Source: UBA1765 sp045629945 (lineage in GTDB: Bacteria; Fibrobacterota; Fibrobacteria; Fibrobacterales; Fibrobacteraceae). From it: a stretch of 64,000 nt of DNA. The notes beneath the pieces were generated by a model. It saw nothing but the letters and a program-made list of their open reading frames with translations. It did no database searches and was not told the origin of the DNA. Every line of letters begins with the position of its first letter. Within the stretch, counting starts at the first letter, position 1. The translations under genes and the position numbers were made by a program. Shown here piece by piece: positions 43,811 to 51,895 of this stretch. The stretch spans positions 107,279 to 171,278 of the forward strand of contig JAZQSE010000041.1 in assembly GCA_045629945.1 (NCBI GenBank). Direction: 5' to 3'.

Positions 43811-45538
43811 GTGCGATTTTTTATAGTGTTAGTTTTTTTAGGATTTTTGAGTGTTGCTCATGCAGAACAACTCTCTGTTCCAGAAGATTCTTTAAAAGCC
43901 TTTTTTGTAGATTCTATCGTTATTGAACGTTTAGATGCTTTTGACGATTCCAGAGCGCATACTTATTTGGATAGTGCGGTTTATCATTTATTAAACATTA
44001 TTCACATAGAAACTCGCGAATCAGTTGTTCGCAAATTTTTGCTTTTTGATGTAGGGGATACCATAGACCTTTACCGTCTTATAGAAACAGAACGCCTTTT
44101 AAGATCCCAGCGGTATATTTCAGATGCTTCCATAAAAAGAGAACAAATTAATGGGAAAAACGTTTTGCGCGTTCGCACCAGTGATAATTGGACTTTTTCT
44201 GTCCCCGTTTCTCTTGAACATCCAGGCAGCGAATGGTATTATGGCATTGGCATTCAAGAAAATAATTTTTTAGGACTAGGTCAGACAGTCGGTGTATATT
44301 ACTCTCACGATGAATTTAGAGATATGTTTTCAGCCTTGTATGAAAATATGCATTTTCTCTTCAGACACAATCATTTGCGAGCGACATATAGTTACAATAC
44401 AGATGGTTATTCAGCTTTTGGACAAATGAATATTCCTTATTTAAGTCGTTCGAAAAATCAATTTGCTTACACATTGGAAGGTTATTCTTTTGAAGGTGAT
44501 GCCAATTTTTATGCAAGCGGAAAAATGCCTTTTGGGGCAAAACAAGTAGATTACAAAAAAGATATAGCCTCATTGCCTGAATTAAATGGCGAAGAAGCTT
44601 TAAAAGTCCTTGAAGTTTCAAGAATGCGAGAAGATTCATTAAGTTTTCGTTTAGGGCGTTCTTTTGGTGGTTCTGAATTAAAATTTTTCCTAACAGCTTC
44701 TTATGATTATCATTCTTATGGTAAAGATTATTCTGATGTTTCGCGTTATATTTTTGAGCATAGTAACAAGGCTTTTGCAATAGATAGTGCTGCTGTTTTA
44801 GAATGGATTCCTAATTACAGAGATTCGCGTCCAGGTTTAGCTTTTGAAATATCTAGAATTCGTTATGATAGATTCCGTAATTTTCACAATGTAAAGTGGG
44901 TAGAAGACATTGATAGAGGGTATTCAATTAAAGCAAAAATTTCAAAAAACTTTGATGCTTTAGGAGCTGATAATTCTGATTGGCGATTGGATTATCGTTT
45001 GGCACTTTCATTAGGTGGGCTTTATAATCATTTATCACTTTCTGCGAATTCCTATTTTTATTTTAATGAAAATGACCGGCATGACATTTACGAAGCATTG
45101 AAATTAGAATATATCTTTAAGCCATTTGATAAACATGCGACTGTTTTTTATGGACAAATGGATACTTATAAACGTTCACCTTATGGAAAACAACTTTATT
45201 TAGGTGGCTTTGAAGGAATGAATGGTTTGCCTACAGCAATTTTTGCGGGACAATCTCGATTTTATGCATCGCTTGAACAACGCTTTTTCCCAGATATAGA
45301 AATTGGTACAGTTGTTCCTGTTTTTACTGCATTTATCGGTTTCGGCGAAACAACAGACCGGATTTCAGCATTTGAACCAAGAGATTTAGAATATTTAGCA
45401 GGTCTTGGTTTTCGTTTTGGTATGACAAAATCAATTATGCGTTCCGTGAGCCATATTAATTTAAGTTGGCCGATTCATGGTTCTTTGGAACGCAGTTTTA
45501 TCCCCAAAATTTCTATCATCGGGAAGTTTTCTTTATGA
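43811..45538 (+). CDS. BamA/Omp85-like outer-membrane protein
   Basis: 575 aa starting with GTG; no other start keeps the signal peptide (MRFFIVLVFLGFLSVAHAEQ). Residues about 30-130 resemble a POTRA-type domain (FVDSIVIERLDAFDDS, VRKFLLFDVGDTIDLYRLIETERLLRSQRYISD). The rest is rich in alternating, aromatic strands ending in an outer-membrane-type barrel (IHGSLERSFIPKISIIGKFSL). Omp85 members insert or export proteins across the outer membrane. With a single POTRA it is more like a TamA/Sam35-type accessory than BamA itself. The ATGA overlap couples it to the 105-aa membrane protein. Confidence 0.78.
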   Translation: MRFFIVLVFLGFLSVAHAEQLSVPEDSLKAFFVDSIVIERLDAFDDSRAHTYLDSAVYHLLNIIHIETRESVVRKFLLFDVGDTIDLYRLIETERLLRSQRYISDASIKREQINGKNVLRVRTSDNWTFSVPVSLEHPGSEWYYGIGIQENNFLGLGQTVGVYYSHDEFRDMFSALYENMHFLFRHNHLRATYSYNTDGYSAFGQMNIPYLSRSKNQFAYTLEGYSFEGDANFYASGKMPFGAKQVDYKKDIASLPELNGEEALKVLEVSRMREDSLSFRLGRSFGGSELKFFLTASYDYHSYGKDYSDVSRYIFEHSNKAFAIDSAAVLEWIPNYRDSRPGLAFEISRIRYDRFRNFHNVKWVEDIDRGYSIKAKISKNFDALGADNSDWRLDYRLALSLGGLYNHLSLSANSYFYFNENDRHDIYEALKLEYIFKPFDKHATVFYGQMDTYKRSPYGKQLYLGGFEGMNGLPTAIFAGQSRFYASLEQRFFPDIEIGTVVPVFTAFIGFGETTDRISAFEPRDLEYLAGLGFRFGMTKSIMRSVSHINLSWPIHGSLERSFIPKISIIGKFSL

Positions 45539-45852
45539 ATTGGAGTCATTTGAAGCACCGCTTTCTTTTTGTTGAAATGTTCGTGGGCGTTTTGTCTGTG
45601 ATTTTTGGCATTGTTCTTTCTTGGCTTGTGCGGGGTTCTGGTTATTACCCAGGAGCGTTAATGCTTTGTATTACAGGTGCTTTAACGTTAGTGCTTAGTT
45701 TTAAAGAATGGAAAACACCAACCCCAATAAAAGACAAAAATCAAGTCATAAATTTGCTTTTTACTATTTTGCGTAGAGCATTTTTCTTTTTGAATTTAAT
45801 GCTTTCTTCTCTTGTGATAGGAACTATTTTCCAAATAATTGATTTTAATTAA
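45535..45852 (+). CDS. Small inner-membrane protein, function unknown
   Basis: 105 aa from the ATG at 45535, which overlaps the previous stop (ATGA). Three to four hydrophobic helices are visible: FLFVEMFVGVLSVIFGIVLSW, YYPGALMLCITGALTLVLS, FFFLNLMLSSLVIGTIFQI. No motif recognised. Tight coupling to the Omp85-like gene suggests a functional link. The repeat island begins right after it. Confidence 0.75.
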   Translation: MNWSHLKHRFLFVEMFVGVLSVIFGIVLSWLVRGSGYYPGALMLCITGALTLVLSFKEWKTPTPIKDKNQVINLLFTILRRAFFFLNLMLSSLVIGTIFQIIDFN

Positions 45853-45869
45853 AATCTTTTTTAAAACAA

Positions 45870-46340
45870 CGTGGCCATCTGTTGGCAAGTTGTCATCGCG
45901 AATGCAGTATGACTTGTCATCGCGAACGCAGTGCGGCGATCTTGGCTTTTGTCATTACGAGCGTAGCGAAGTAATCCAAAAACAAGTGTTGCTTGCAAGG
46001 AGATTGCTTCTGTCACTACGTTCCATCGCAATGACAAGCCGCTGGCAAGAAACAACTTGTCATCGCGAACGCAGTGTAACTTGTCATCGCGAACGCAGTG
46101 CGGCGATCTACTGGCAAGCAGATTGCGTCACCCCATTGGGGGTTCGCAATGACAAAGGTGTGCTTGCAATGACAAGAAACTTGCGACAAGTCTTGCAATG
46201 ACACGGTCCTCGGGCAAGAACCCTGAACAAGTCGCTAGCAAGAACCGTGAGCAAGTTCACGGACAAGTGACAAGAAGGGTTCACAAGTTCCTTTGCGAGA
46301 GACAAGTTGTTAGCAAGTTCCTGTGCTATAACAACCCTAT
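45870..46340. repeat. MITE-like intergenic repeat cluster 1
   Basis: Contains one 89-bp copy (45949-46037) of an element with ends TTGTCATTACGA and CGCAATGACAA, which form an imperfect inverted repeat. A shorter variant (46081-46155) has TTGTCATCGCGAACG and CGCAATGACAA. Further half-sites CATCGCGAACGCAGTG precede them. From 46213 a second motif, GCAAGAACCGTGAGCAAGTT, recurs in degenerate tandem form. The same elements recur in the second cluster at 63185-64000. Any ORFs here are translations of repeat DNA. Confidence 0.85.
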
Positions 46341-46529
46341 CAGGCAAGTCATGAACAATACAGAGCTGCGACAAGCTGGAGCACAATGAAAAAGCTTCTG
46401 CCTGGTTTTGACAAGTGACTTTGCCAGCAAAAAATATTTGTCGGCAAGTATAAAATAAAGAGTTCTGGCGATTTTTTTGGGAAAATATAAAAAAGACGTT
46501 TTTTTTCTGAAAATATTTGTATATTATAT

Positions 46530-46557
46530 CTATGTGTATATGCGAATATGCGCATAG
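46530..46557. promoter_or_regulatory. 12-bp near-perfect palindrome before the zinc-ribbon gene
   Basis: CTATGTGTATAT-GCGA-ATATGCGCATAG: twelve pairs, two of them G-T, around a GCGA loop, 46 bases before the start at 46604. It follows the AT-rich TATATTATAT (46519-46529), which could hold a -10 element, so the palindrome would lie at or just after the transcription start. It may be an operator or an RNA hairpin. Confidence 0.5.
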
Positions 46558-46603
46558 ATAGCTAGTTAAAAAAAGAACACAATGCCATCAACAGGAGTTT
46601 TTT

Positions 46604-47401
46604 ATGGCAGCAATATATATTGATGATTCCAAACCATTCCCGAATTTCTTTCCAAAGCAGGATAACAAGCGAGAAACCTTTGTGAATTTCTGCAATAGGC
46701 AGAAGGTTGACTTGAAACTTATCAGCGATCAAATGGGTGTAGAAAAAAGGGAACAGGAAAATCTACGGGAACTCATGGCGAAACGTAGCAAACGTAAATC
46801 CAAATTATTCTATGAAAACCTAGACCTAATCTTACGCCATAGGGATGAAATCTGTGCAACAGCACGGTATGCAGACATTGATGCACATTATCTTATTCAA
46901 GGAGGTGGACTTTATGTAGGCCCTCTTGCAACCGCAAGGCAGTTCAACTTTTCAGGGACTCTTCTTAATATCAACCTCAAACTTTCTACGCTTCTTGAAA
47001 TCTGGGACTCTGAGCAGTTTCAAGTAAAATGCAAGTGTGGGGGTACGGCTGTTATTCGTTCGTTTAGAGGTTCACCTCTTTCTGGATGTTCTCAAGCAAC
47101 GGCGATTTGCCCTGATTGCAAAAAGGAATGTAGCGTTGGAAATCGTAGCTTTGGCGCATATTATGGTCTTATGATTAAAAAAATTGAAAGCGATATTGAA
47201 AAGGTTGCAAAAAATATTGTCGCTAAATGGAATCTTGCTGAGGTGACTTATGACAAGAAAGTTGTCGGAGGGAAGGCTGCAAAATGGTCTGGAATTGGCA
47301 GTGAGTTTTGTGGCGATGGTGAAATCTGCGATCTTGAAAATATGATAAACGAACTGAAAATGAAGGAGTTTGAAACCCAAATAGGGGAGAAAGAAAAGTA
47401 A
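46604..47401 (+). CDS. Orphan protein with zinc-ribbon-like cysteine cluster
   Basis: 265 aa, cytoplasmic, preceded by CAGGAG. The N-terminal half (about 20-90) is helical and charged and could contain a helix-turn-helix (VDLKLISDQMGVEKREQENLRELMAK). The middle carries Cys143 and Cys145 (KCKCGG) with Cys162, Cys169, Cys172 and Cys176 (CSQATAICPDCKKEC), a likely zinc-binding unit. The C-terminal part is helical. I do not recognise the family. The gene stands alone between two repeat regions, and its base composition is richer in G+C than most neighbours, suggesting an acquired gene. A DNA-binding or RNA-binding role is a guess. Confidence 0.7.
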   Translation: MAAIYIDDSKPFPNFFPKQDNKRETFVNFCNRQKVDLKLISDQMGVEKREQENLRELMAKRSKRKSKLFYENLDLILRHRDEICATARYADIDAHYLIQGGGLYVGPLATARQFNFSGTLLNINLKLSTLLEIWDSEQFQVKCKCGGTAVIRSFRGSPLSGCSQATAICPDCKKECSVGNRSFGAYYGLMIKKIESDIEKVAKNIVAKWNLAEVTYDKKVVGGKAAKWSGIGSEFCGDGEICDLENMINELKMKEFETQIGEKEK

Positions 47402-48402
47402 TTGATGCATTAGAACCATGGCTTTTACACTCTATGTGTTAATCTCTTTAAAATCATTCTGCCAGATACAGCGAGACATTCCTCATCCGCTCTTCTACGC
47501 GATAGTCTAGCATCGAAAAACGTAGTCCGCGCAGATTCCCGTTTATTTTTAACATTTTTTTGAACGAATGGGGCGTTCCCGCACATTATGTGCGGTCGGG
47601 CTATATTTTAGGGGTTGCCCGGTTCACTTCGTTCCCGCCCAACCTCATAAAACGGAGCCTCGCTATTTTAAAAAGCAATACAAGACAGCTGCGAGTCTCC
47701 GCCCCAAGGGGTCACTATCCCTAACGCAAAGGCAAAGGCTACTAGGCCAATCTGTATGCCCGACTTCGGCTAGCAAACTTTCCCGACTTCGTAAGCCCCT
47801 TCCAGGCTACTTATTCATTACAGAGCCGTAGTTTTTAGGCTATTTCGGTAGGTTCCGACTTCGCAACGTTTTCGCAGTTTCGCCCAAAAGTACGGCCTAG
47901 CCTAGCAGAGTTAAGGCAAGGGCTCTGTCAAGTCATTTTATACGGTCACGGCGCCATAGCAAAATTTTCTCAATTTGTAAGCCCCTCCAAGGCTGCAAAT
48001 TCACCCCCAAAATGCTGTTTTTAGGCTAAAAACGCCAATTAGCCCGCCGCAGCATAACCACAGCCAGTTCGCAACCATACGGTCAGGCTTGACAGAGCCC
48101 GCCCAAATTCCGCAGCCAACATACAGCCAGAATGCAGTGACCTTGCAGCTTTGTAAAAAAATACGGTTTGACTTGACAGAGTCAAGGAAAGTACTGCTCA
48201 TTTGGATAATTTCTCAAACTAAATTCTCTCACAAATGCTACGAATTTATCTTAGAAAAGCGATTTTAGTTTAAATACCAAAATATCCCTTTATTCTTTAT
48301 TTTTTTTTGAAATAATGCGCATATTTGCATTTAATAAGCAAAAGAAAAGTGATTTTTTCTAATAGGGTTGCTATATTTCGCATGGATATTTGTGAGGTAC
48401 CT
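47402..48402. other. Gene-free, GC-richer island before the nuo operon
   Basis: About 1 kb without a credible gene. It holds a GCGTTAGGG/GGGAACGCCC-type element (47571-47727), an approximate 60-base direct repeat (about 47790-47850 and 47966-48030; both contain a TAAGCCCC block and GTTTTTAGGCT), and the 13-base inverted pair GGGCTCTGTCAAG (47920-47932) and CTTGACAGAGCCC (48088-48100). A third CTTGACAGAG lies at 48172. ATACGGT occurs at about 47940, 48077 and 48161. The last 100 bases contain a TATATT at 48372 that may be the nuo promoter. Confidence 0.6.
47571..47727 (-). repeat. GCGTTAGGG...GGGAACGCCC interspersed element
   Basis: On the minus strand this 157-bp stretch begins GCGTTAGGGATAGTG and ends GGGAACGCCC, with AGCCCGACC near that end and an internal perfect hairpin CCGCACA-TTA-TGTGCGG (47579-47595). 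From memory, the same framing sequences define a widespread intergenic element in Bacteroidetes genomes. The function is unknown. Confidence 0.6.
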
Positions 48403-49038
48403 ATGACTGCTTTGGCGGAAAAAGCCAACATCATTACTTCGTCCCTTGACTTTATTGTCAATTGGGGGCGTAAGAATTCATTATGGCCATTCCCTTATGG
48501 AACGGCTTGTTGTGCTATTGAATTTATGAGTACAGAGACTGCGCGCTATGACCTTTCTCGTATTGGTTCTGAATATGTGCGTTTTACTCCACGTCAGTCC
48601 GATGTGTTGCTTGTGGCCGGGACAATTACTTATAAGCAAGCTCCGATTCTGAAAAGAATTTATGAACAGATGGCTGAACCTCGTTGGGTGATTGCTATGG
48701 GCGCTTGCGCTAGTTCTGGTGGTTTTTACGATGCTTATTGCACAGTCCCTGGAATTGACCATATCATTCCAGTAGATGTTTATATTGGGGGCTGTCCTCC
48801 TCGCCCGGAATCTTTTTTTGACGCAATGTTCCAATTGCAAGAAAAAATTCAAGATGAATCTTATATGAAAGCACGTGCTGAACGTGTGAAAGAACAGCTT
48901 GAAATGATTAAGGCAAAAACGGCTGAATGTAAAGAAAATGCAGAAAAGGCAGTTAAAAATGCCGTTTCTTGCGGTGTGCAAACGATTAAAGACGGGAAAG
49001 ACAATCTTTTGAAAAAGGTTGCTTTCTGGAAGGAGTAG
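48403..49038 (+). CDS. nuoB: NADH-quinone oxidoreductase subunit B
   Basis: 211 aa from the ATG at 48403, with GAGG 6 bases upstream; an in-frame ATG 7 codons earlier lies close to TATATT and lacks a Shine-Dalgarno. The N2 cluster cysteines are present in YGTACCAIEF, MGACASSGG and IGGCPPRPE. A charged, helical tail of about 55 residues (from KARAERVKEQL) extends beyond the usual end. It is the first gene of the complex I operon; no nuoA lies upstream. Confidence 0.95.
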   Translation: MTALAEKANIITSSLDFIVNWGRKNSLWPFPYGTACCAIEFMSTETARYDLSRIGSEYVRFTPRQSDVLLVAGTITYKQAPILKRIYEQMAEPRWVIAMGACASSGGFYDAYCTVPGIDHIIPVDVYIGGCPPRPESFFDAMFQLQEKIQDESYMKARAERVKEQLEMIKAKTAECKENAEKAVKNAVSCGVQTIKDGKDNLLKKVAFWKE

Positions 49039-49041
49039 GCT

Positions 49042-49647
49042 ATGGCAGATTGTGAAAAGCTTTTGGCTATCCTTGAAGAAAAGTTTGGTGCTCGTCGTGA
49101 AGAAGCAGACCATCAGGGACTGACTGTTGTGGTCGATAGAGAAAATTTGCACGATTTGATGCTCTTTTTACGCGATGACCAGAGTGCTAAGTTCGACATG
49201 CTTTTAGATATAGTCGGCATTGATTACCAAGGCTTTAAAGATTACGAAGGTCTTCGTTTTGCGGTAGAATATGTGCTTAAAACGATGAAAGCACCTGTGA
49301 AACGTATGCGTGTGAAGGTTTTTGTTTCTGAAGCAGATTGTAATGTTCCTTCAATTCATGACCTTTATGCAATTGCAAACTGGCAAGAACGTGAAGTTTT
49401 TGATCAGTATGGTGTTGTTTTTAAAGGACACCCGGACCTCCGTCGTTTGTTGAACCATGCTGAATTTGAAGGTCATCCACTTCGTAAGGATTATCCGGCT
49501 CACAAAAGACAATGGCTTTCTACAAACGATTATCTCTTACCTGAACTAGAAGCTCGTTTGGAGTCAAAAGGGTATCGCATTGTATCTCGTTCCAAAGAAG
49601 TAATGCCTAATGACGACGAATATCTCGAAGGGAGCCGCAAAGTATGA
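49042..49647 (+). CDS. nuoC: NADH-quinone oxidoreductase subunit C
   Basis: 201 aa with AGGAG upstream. The 30-kDa subunit signature ERExxDQYGVVFKGHPDLRRL and HPLRKDYPAH is present. It is part of the hydrophilic arm with NuoB and NuoD. It is not fused to NuoD as in enterobacteria, and its stop overlaps the nuoD start (ATGA). Confidence 0.95.
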   Translation: MADCEKLLAILEEKFGARREEADHQGLTVVVDRENLHDLMLFLRDDQSAKFDMLLDIVGIDYQGFKDYEGLRFAVEYVLKTMKAPVKRMRVKVFVSEADCNVPSIHDLYAIANWQEREVFDQYGVVFKGHPDLRRLLNHAEFEGHPLRKDYPAHKRQWLSTNDYLLPELEARLESKGYRIVSRSKEVMPNDDEYLEGSRKV

Positions 49648-50837
49648 TAGTCTTGAATCCTAACGGTGAAAAACAAACCTTAATGCCATTGAACGTAGGT
49701 CCTTCTCACCCGGCTACACACGGCTGTTTACGTTATATGGCTGCAATGGATGGCGAAACGATTGTTGCTTGTGAAACTGAAATTGGTTACTTGCACCGTG
49801 GCTTTGAAAAAATGGCAGAACGTGGTACTTGGCAACAGGTTTTACCATATACAGATCGTTTGAATTATTGTTCTGCGATTATGAACAACATTGCGTATTG
49901 CCGTGCAGTGGAACAAATGCTTGGCATTGAAATCACTGAAAGAACAAAGGTGATTCGCGTTATTGTAAATGAACTTTCTCGAATTGCTGACCACAACATC
50001 TGTGTTGCTGCAGCAGCTCAAGACCTTGGTTCCACCACAGGCTTCTTCTACTTGTTTGATAGCCGTGAAAAAACCATGGTGATTTGGGAAAAGCTTACAG
50101 GCGCTCGTCTTACAAACAGCTATGCAAGAATTGGTGGCTTATACAGAGACCTTTATGATGGTTTCGAAGAAGATGTTCTTGACGTTTGTAATACTGCTGA
50201 ACGTAATTTGAAAGATGTTCATGCTTGCTTTGACCGCAACAGAATTTTCTTAGACAGAACTACAAATGTTGGTGTAATTTCTGCAGAACGCGCTATTTCC
50301 TATGGCTGGACAGGCCCATGCTTACGCGCTACAGGTGTTGCTAGCGACTTGCGTAAAGATGAACCTTATTACGATTACGAAACCTATGATTGGAATGTTG
50401 TAGTGGGTTCCAAAGGTGACGTTTATGATCGTTTGATGGTTCGCTTAGCAGAAATTGAAGAATCCATTAAAATTATACGCCAGGCTTTAAAGAGATTACA
50501 GCCTGGTCCGATTGATATTGTTGACCCACGCATTCGCGTACCAGCTCACGCTCTTGTTTATCAAGATATGGAATCCTTGATTGGTCGTTTTAAAAGCGTT
50601 TATGAAGGAATCCGTGTGCCGGAAGGGGAACATTATTGCGGTTCTGAAACAGCAAATGGTGAATTAGGCTTTACTCTGATTTCTGATGGTTCAGGAAAGC
50701 CATGGCGCGTAAAGGTACGTCCGCCTTGCTTAACACAATTTGCAGCTTATCAAGAATTGGTTGAAGGAACAATGCTTGCTGATTCTATGGCAACACTTTC
50801 CAGTATAAACATTATTGCAGGAGAATTGGATCGATGA
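49644..50837 (+). CDS. nuoD: NADH-quinone oxidoreductase subunit D
   Basis: 397 aa. The 49-kDa signature is clear: NVGPSHPATHGCLR, GYLHRGFEK, YTDRLNY, and the C-terminal GELDR. With NuoB it forms the quinone-binding pocket. Its stop overlaps nuoE (ATGA). Confidence 0.96.
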   Translation: MIVLNPNGEKQTLMPLNVGPSHPATHGCLRYMAAMDGETIVACETEIGYLHRGFEKMAERGTWQQVLPYTDRLNYCSAIMNNIAYCRAVEQMLGIEITERTKVIRVIVNELSRIADHNICVAAAAQDLGSTTGFFYLFDSREKTMVIWEKLTGARLTNSYARIGGLYRDLYDGFEEDVLDVCNTAERNLKDVHACFDRNRIFLDRTTNVGVISAERAISYGWTGPCLRATGVASDLRKDEPYYDYETYDWNVVVGSKGDVYDRLMVRLAEIEESIKIIRQALKRLQPGPIDIVDPRIRVPAHALVYQDMESLIGRFKSVYEGIRVPEGEHYCGSETANGELGFTLISDGSGKPWRVKVRPPCLTQFAAYQELVEGTMLADSMATLSSINIIAGELDR

Positions 50838-51892
50838 ACCATAAACAAGGCGCTATCCATTTCGTAGCGAATAATAATCTGAAATTTGAAAAGGGTCCAG
50901 AGCCTTTATTTGTACGTCCTTCCTCTGCAGAGCCTGTTCAGAAGAAAAATGAAGAACAGAAACAGCCCTCCCGTGAAGAGGTGCGTGCAGTTTTGGAAGT
51001 GCCCGAAATTAAGGAACGCTGTGCTGATTTGCTTTCCCGTTATCCTGAGCCACAAGGCGCTCTTCTTGAAGTCCTTTGGCTTGTACAGGGTGCTATTGGT
51101 TGGGTTCCTACAGAAGGTATCCGTTGGGCTGCAGAAGTTTGCAGTTGCGCTCCTGCCCATGCTCTTGGTGTTGCAACCTTTTATACAATGTATAATCATG
51201 CCCCGAGAGGTAAGTTCCTTTTGCAATTCTGCAGAAATATCAGTTGTGCAATTAAGGGCGCTCAACCTTTAATCAAGTACATTGAAAATAAACTTGGAAT
51301 TAAATCTGGTGAAACCACTCCTGATGGTCTCTTCACTATTCTCCAAGTTGAATGTCTTGGCAGTTGCGGTAATGGCCCAATGATGCTTGTAAATGATGAT
51401 TTCGCAACAGATGTGGTAGATGGCCAATTAAAAATGAAACGCGGAACCACTCTTACAGAAGAAAGCATCGACAGAATTATCGATTGGTGTAAAGCAAATG
51501 CAGCAAATCTTAAAAGGCGTGATGTTTTAGGTGGCAAGGTAGAAGGTCACTTGGGACACCCAAGCGCTCCTGGTGCAACAGCTAAACCACAAGTTGCTGA
51601 TTATGCTCCTCCAAGTCCTGTTTTGAATGTAAAGGCAGAAGCCGACGAAAATGGTGTAACTCTTACATGGAAGGGTGCTCCTGAATTCACAAAAATTGTT
51701 GTGGAAAAGAAAAACGGTTCTGCTTGGGATGTTGTCGGCGAAGCTGGCGTAAGAGACAAAAATTTTGCAGATGCTGCTGGTAAAGTCGGCGATACTTATC
51801 GCATGATAGCAACCTCTGGTGAACGTGTGGCTAAGCCTTCTTCAGAAGCTGTTGCAACACAGAAGCCTGTATCTGAAGAGAAGGCGGTATAG
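50834..51892 (+). CDS. nuoE: NADH-quinone oxidoreductase subunit E with C-terminal fibronectin-III-like domain
   Basis: 352 aa, about twice the normal length (about 165). Residues about 50-225 are a standard NuoE with the 2Fe-2S ligands in CRNISC and ECLGSCGNGP. An N-terminal extension of about 50 residues has no motif. After a linker with PSAPGATAKPQ, residues about 258-340 read as a fibronectin type III domain: SPVLNVKAEADENGVTLTW, a KIVVEKKNGSAWDVVGE strand pair, and a DTYRMIATSGERVA strand. FN3 modules are rare in cytoplasmic enzymes. Composition and codon use look like the neighbours. The stop codon is 3 bases before nuoF, so the fusion is not an assembly break. Confidence 0.93.
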   Translation: MNHKQGAIHFVANNNLKFEKGPEPLFVRPSSAEPVQKKNEEQKQPSREEVRAVLEVPEIKERCADLLSRYPEPQGALLEVLWLVQGAIGWVPTEGIRWAAEVCSCAPAHALGVATFYTMYNHAPRGKFLLQFCRNISCAIKGAQPLIKYIENKLGIKSGETTPDGLFTILQVECLGSCGNGPMMLVNDDFATDVVDGQLKMKRGTTLTEESIDRIIDWCKANAANLKRRDVLGGKVEGHLGHPSAPGATAKPQVADYAPPSPVLNVKAEADENGVTLTWKGAPEFTKIVVEKKNGSAWDVVGEAGVRDKNFADAAGKVGDTYRMIATSGERVAKPSSEAVATQKPVSEEKAV

Positions 51893-51895
51893 TTT

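Noticed and set aside
45839..46389. Several ORFs of 60-120 codons on both strands
   Set aside because: They are translations of the MITE-like repeats, a common source of false gene calls, with no Shine-Dalgarno and repeat-derived sequence in every frame.
47568..47831. 87-codon plus-strand ORF
   Set aside because: It covers the GCGTTAGGG element read in reverse and adjacent repeat DNA. The composition is not that of a protein.
48001..48201. 66-codon minus-strand ORF
   Set aside because: Its sequence arises from the CTTGACAGAG/ATACGGT repeats (two similar stretches within it). No ribosome-binding site and no known family.
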